From: Temnothorax longispinosus
Taxonomy: Eukaryota > Arthropoda > Insecta > Hymenoptera > Formicidae
Assembly (NCBI RefSeq): GCF_030848805.1
Contig: NC_092358.1
Coordinates: 22,097,832-22,161,831, forward strand
Length of the DNA: 64,000 nucleotides
Direction of reading: 5' to 3'
The translations under genes were made by a program, and so were the position numbers. Position 1 is the first letter of the stretch. Each line of letters starts with the position of its first letter. The notes under the pieces were generated by a model that saw nothing but the letters and a program-made list of their open reading frames with translations, did not search any database and had not been told where the DNA came from. Below, piece after piece: positions 61,701-64,000 of the stretch.

Positions 61701-63394
61701 TTAAAAATCGTTTGACGGAAGTTCAATACGGTTAACGAGCGAGTTTGCATAAAATTAAGAGGCAATTCTACGACGCAGAAACGCGAACTACGGAAAGTTT
61801 TATTAACATCAATGACTTATTCTAATGCTTTCAATTTAATAAAAAAATACGGAGGGACGATTCAGCGTCGTGGGGTCCGCTTTTGAGAGATTTTGCGAAT
61901 TATTAGAATCAATTAAAATATTCGCTTATCCCTCAGCCACGGGATAGAAAAGCAACCATTATAGTCTCATTGTTGGCGTTATCGATCTTCTCTGCATGTC
62001 TTCACTTTTATTTACGGGCCTCTTGAAAGTACATTCTACGTACGGAGTCTACTTTCGCTGTAAAGCAGATTTTATTACCCGCTATATGATGTATATAATA
62101 TACCGATAATTTCCGAGACCGCGGGTGTGGGGAGATGGGTCTCTGGGACGCGATCTACTTTCCCTCCAGAGAGTCGTCCCGATTGTTACGTGTACGTGTG
62201 TGTCACGGCAAAACTGCGCGATCCTCGCGAGAGCGTATATCCCTGGCTTGAACGATCGGCTGACGAGCGCGTCCTAGATCGCCGGCTCCGACCCTAATTC
62301 GCCACTTGGATCTAGCGACAGGAATGCCCGATACGTGGACGACCGCCCGGGAATTTATTATATCGTTAAACTCCCACGCGTGCTTTTCTGCCCAGATTGC
62401 GATCGGATCGCGCTTCCGGCGGTATAGGATCTACGACCCGGAGAGCTCCCGTGATTTAGGTGACGGGCCGGAAACATTAGGTCACACCTATATCGTCGAC
62501 TGATAGCGACGACTCCGAGGGAACGCGCGTGTCAGCATACTTATCAAAGTTCACACCGCTCAACTCCGTGTGACACTGACATTCTACATTGATTGATACG
62601 TATGCCGTAAGTTTTCCCGAAGTATGCGATAACTTGGGCTGACATTTCTCGAGTCCCTCCAAAGTTTAGGACAAATTAGTTTTTGAATACGTCTTTCGCA
62701 TTACGAGCGGTAATTAATTTTTTACTCTTTTCTGTTACATCGAATTAATTTTAAGTAAATAATTAACTGTGATTTTTATAACAGCGTAAAATATCGCAAT
62801 GGATTTCGAGGATCAAATGTTAATAATTTAATGCTAAATTAAATAAATTTTGTTTGACAAACTAAATATCGAAACATTTTATTCTCTCTAAAATTCGTAT
62901 TATATTTTGAAAAATGTTTTATTTTTATAAATTAACTAAATTTTGCTGTTTTATCTATATATGCACAAAAAATATACTATCAATTATAAAAATATCTGTG
63001 CCTTGTCAGAGGCAAAGAATCGTCGTATCCCGAGTTTTTATCAAAATTAGAGTTAATACTTTTTCTACAGGAGTTTAAATTGAATAAATATATTAAGAAT
63101 TTTTTATATGTCGACATTATTATTACTGTTTAAAAAAAGTCATATATTCTAAAATCTTCATAGAAATAATAAACTTTAAATTCTGTTTTCTCAAAATTTC
63201 TGACAATGAAGATATAATTTCTCACCTCTAATACATATATGTATTTATTTTCCATCTTTTATACAACTCTTTTTGCTCGAACGGAACGTGTTCACGTGGT
63301 CGCCTGGGGAATACAAATGCAAGAAGTGCACCCAGAGTCCCTAGTCAACAACACATTCCTGGGAAAGTTGGCGAACCTGCTAGGCCAATCATCG
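58774..63394. other. GC-rich to AT-rich intergenic region between divergent genes
   Basis: 58774-60900 is GC- and CpG-rich and probably holds the 5' untranslated region and promoter of the minus-strand TipE-family gene. It includes a G9 run near 60647 and TCCTCC repeats near 60690. Many frames are open on both strands here, as expected for GC-rich DNA, and none is recognisable. From 61030 on the sequence turns AT-rich, with nothing assignable. Confidence 0.5.
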
Positions 63395-63641
63395 CGCGCC
63401 GCAGCCGACGCCTCAACCAATCCCGTCGTTGCGTCACCCACAATGCATCGCGCCGCAGCCAGAAAGGGAAACTGCCATATTTAATTGCCACGGCTCCCCT
63501 CGTCGGTCTCTTCGTTGCCGGACGCCATAGAGTGCGGTCGACTCGTACGTACGGGACGCGTGACGTAGGAGCTTCGGTTCGGTCGAGAGCAGAAAGTGGA
63601 GAATTGGATTTCACTCACGGCACGCGGGACACGGAGCAACG
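63395..63641 (+). promoter_or_regulatory. probable CpG-rich promoter and 5' UTR of the Gly-rich protein gene
   Basis: A sharp change from AT-rich to CpG-rich DNA precedes the start codon. CCAAT boxes are at 63385-63389 (just upstream) and 63417-63421, and GCCATATT is at 63474-63481. No TATA box is visible. This fits a housekeeping-type promoter. The transcription start cannot be placed from sequence alone. Confidence 0.4.
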
Positions 63642-63729
63642 ATGGCCGGGACGGAGACCCCGAACGTGAAGTCTGAGACGGCGAACGCGCCAGTCGAGAA
63701 CAGCAGCGAGAATATGCGCGATCGGAACC

Positions 63730-63760
<31 letters not shown>

Positions 63761-63893
63761 AGGAGGCGGAGGCGGTGGCGGCCGCGGACCTCGCGGCCGA
63801 AAAGGCGGTACTCGTTTCTCCGGCGGTGGCCGTGGAGGCGGCCCCGGTGGTCCCGGTGGTCCTGGAGGTCCCGGCGGCAGGAACAACGAAGCG
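63642..63893 (+). CDS. first coding exon of a Gly-rich, probably RNA-binding protein (partial)
   Basis: ATG at 63642 in the context AACGATGG opens 84 codons ending in RNNEA, directly followed by GTAATT (donor after 63893, phase 0). The product begins MAGTETPNVKSETANAPVEN, an acidic polar leader. Then come a run of 16 Gly encoded by a GGC/GGA repeat (about residues 32-47), an RGG-type basic patch (RGPRGRKGG, FSGGGRGGG) and PGG repeats. Such N-termini precede RNA-recognition motifs in proteins of the DBHS group (NonA/hrp65) and other hnRNP-like proteins. That assignment is inference, since no RRM is inside the window. The gene continues to the right, beyond 64000 or with its next exon outside the window. 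It is divergent from the TipE-family gene. Confidence 0.75.
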
Positions 63894-64000
63894 GTAATTT
63901 TCTTTTCTTTCTCACGACTTTTTGCGACTTATGTACCGCGAGCTAAAAAATCGCCTGGCGTCAAATGATCGCCGCCGCGTCGTACCGGCGCCATTACGTT

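Noticed and set aside
63481..63915. 144-codon minus-strand frame and a poly-Pro frame at 63611-63886
   Set aside because: Both are antisense readings of the Gly-rich coding exon and its GGC/GGA repeat.
1..64000. tRNA, 5S, U-snRNA and telomeric TTAGG repeats
   Set aside because: I looked by eye for B-box words (GGTTCGANTCC), snRNA signatures and TTAGG arrays and found none. A covariance-model scan would be needed to exclude them.

Overview
The window reads as nuclear DNA of an insect, most likely a hymenopteran such as an ant. It is AT-rich with long T and A runs, yet CpG-containing words (CGCG, TCGA, ACGCG) are frequent everywhere. Long GA/CT microsatellites are common, fossil mariner-type transposons are present, and the one clearly recognisable gene belongs to an insect-specific family. 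No operons, bacterial genes, CRISPR arrays, rRNA or tRNA genes were seen. The species assignment is inference; I recognised no species-specific marker.

Gene content is very low and lies at the right end. On the minus strand, 58773 to 57150, is a TipE-family gene (auxiliary subunit of the para voltage-gated sodium channel). It has two coding exons: the first holds the N-terminal cytoplasmic tail, TM1 and the first half of the Cys-rich extracellular loop, and the second holds the rest of the loop, TM2 and the C-terminal tail. Its relatives suggest TEH1, but the paralogue call is tentative. About 4.9 kb away on the plus strand, 63642-63893 is the first coding exon of a Gly/Arg-rich protein, probably RNA-binding, that ends at a splice donor and runs off the window. 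The two genes are divergent, with GC-rich DNA between them.

The remaining 57 kb looks intergenic or intronic. Most long open frames there overlap one another in several frames, lie in microsatellites or GC-rich patches, and have no recognisable domains. A few could be isolated exons (near 38.9, 43.4, 48.0 and 49.1 kb) and are listed at low confidence.

Repeats carry most of the structure. Two inverted copies of a composite element (3.7-4.6 kb and 10.6-11.6 kb) each contain a fossil mariner with long inverted ends and the same broken transposase remnant. A related fold-back pair occupies 2.9-3.9 kb. Palindromic MITE-like elements lie at 12.2-12.4 kb and 34.55-34.75 kb. A tandem array of three units of about 270 bp lies at 18.3-19.1 kb. 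A nearly identical 0.3 kb segment occurs at both 33.05 and 36.37 kb. An almost perfect fold-back flanked by TG/CA and AT microsatellites is at 41.2-41.4 kb. Two very long, oppositely oriented GA and CT tracts lie 0.3 kb apart at 19.5-19.9 kb. Several short perfect hairpins were also found, one of them precursor-microRNA-like (7819-7876).
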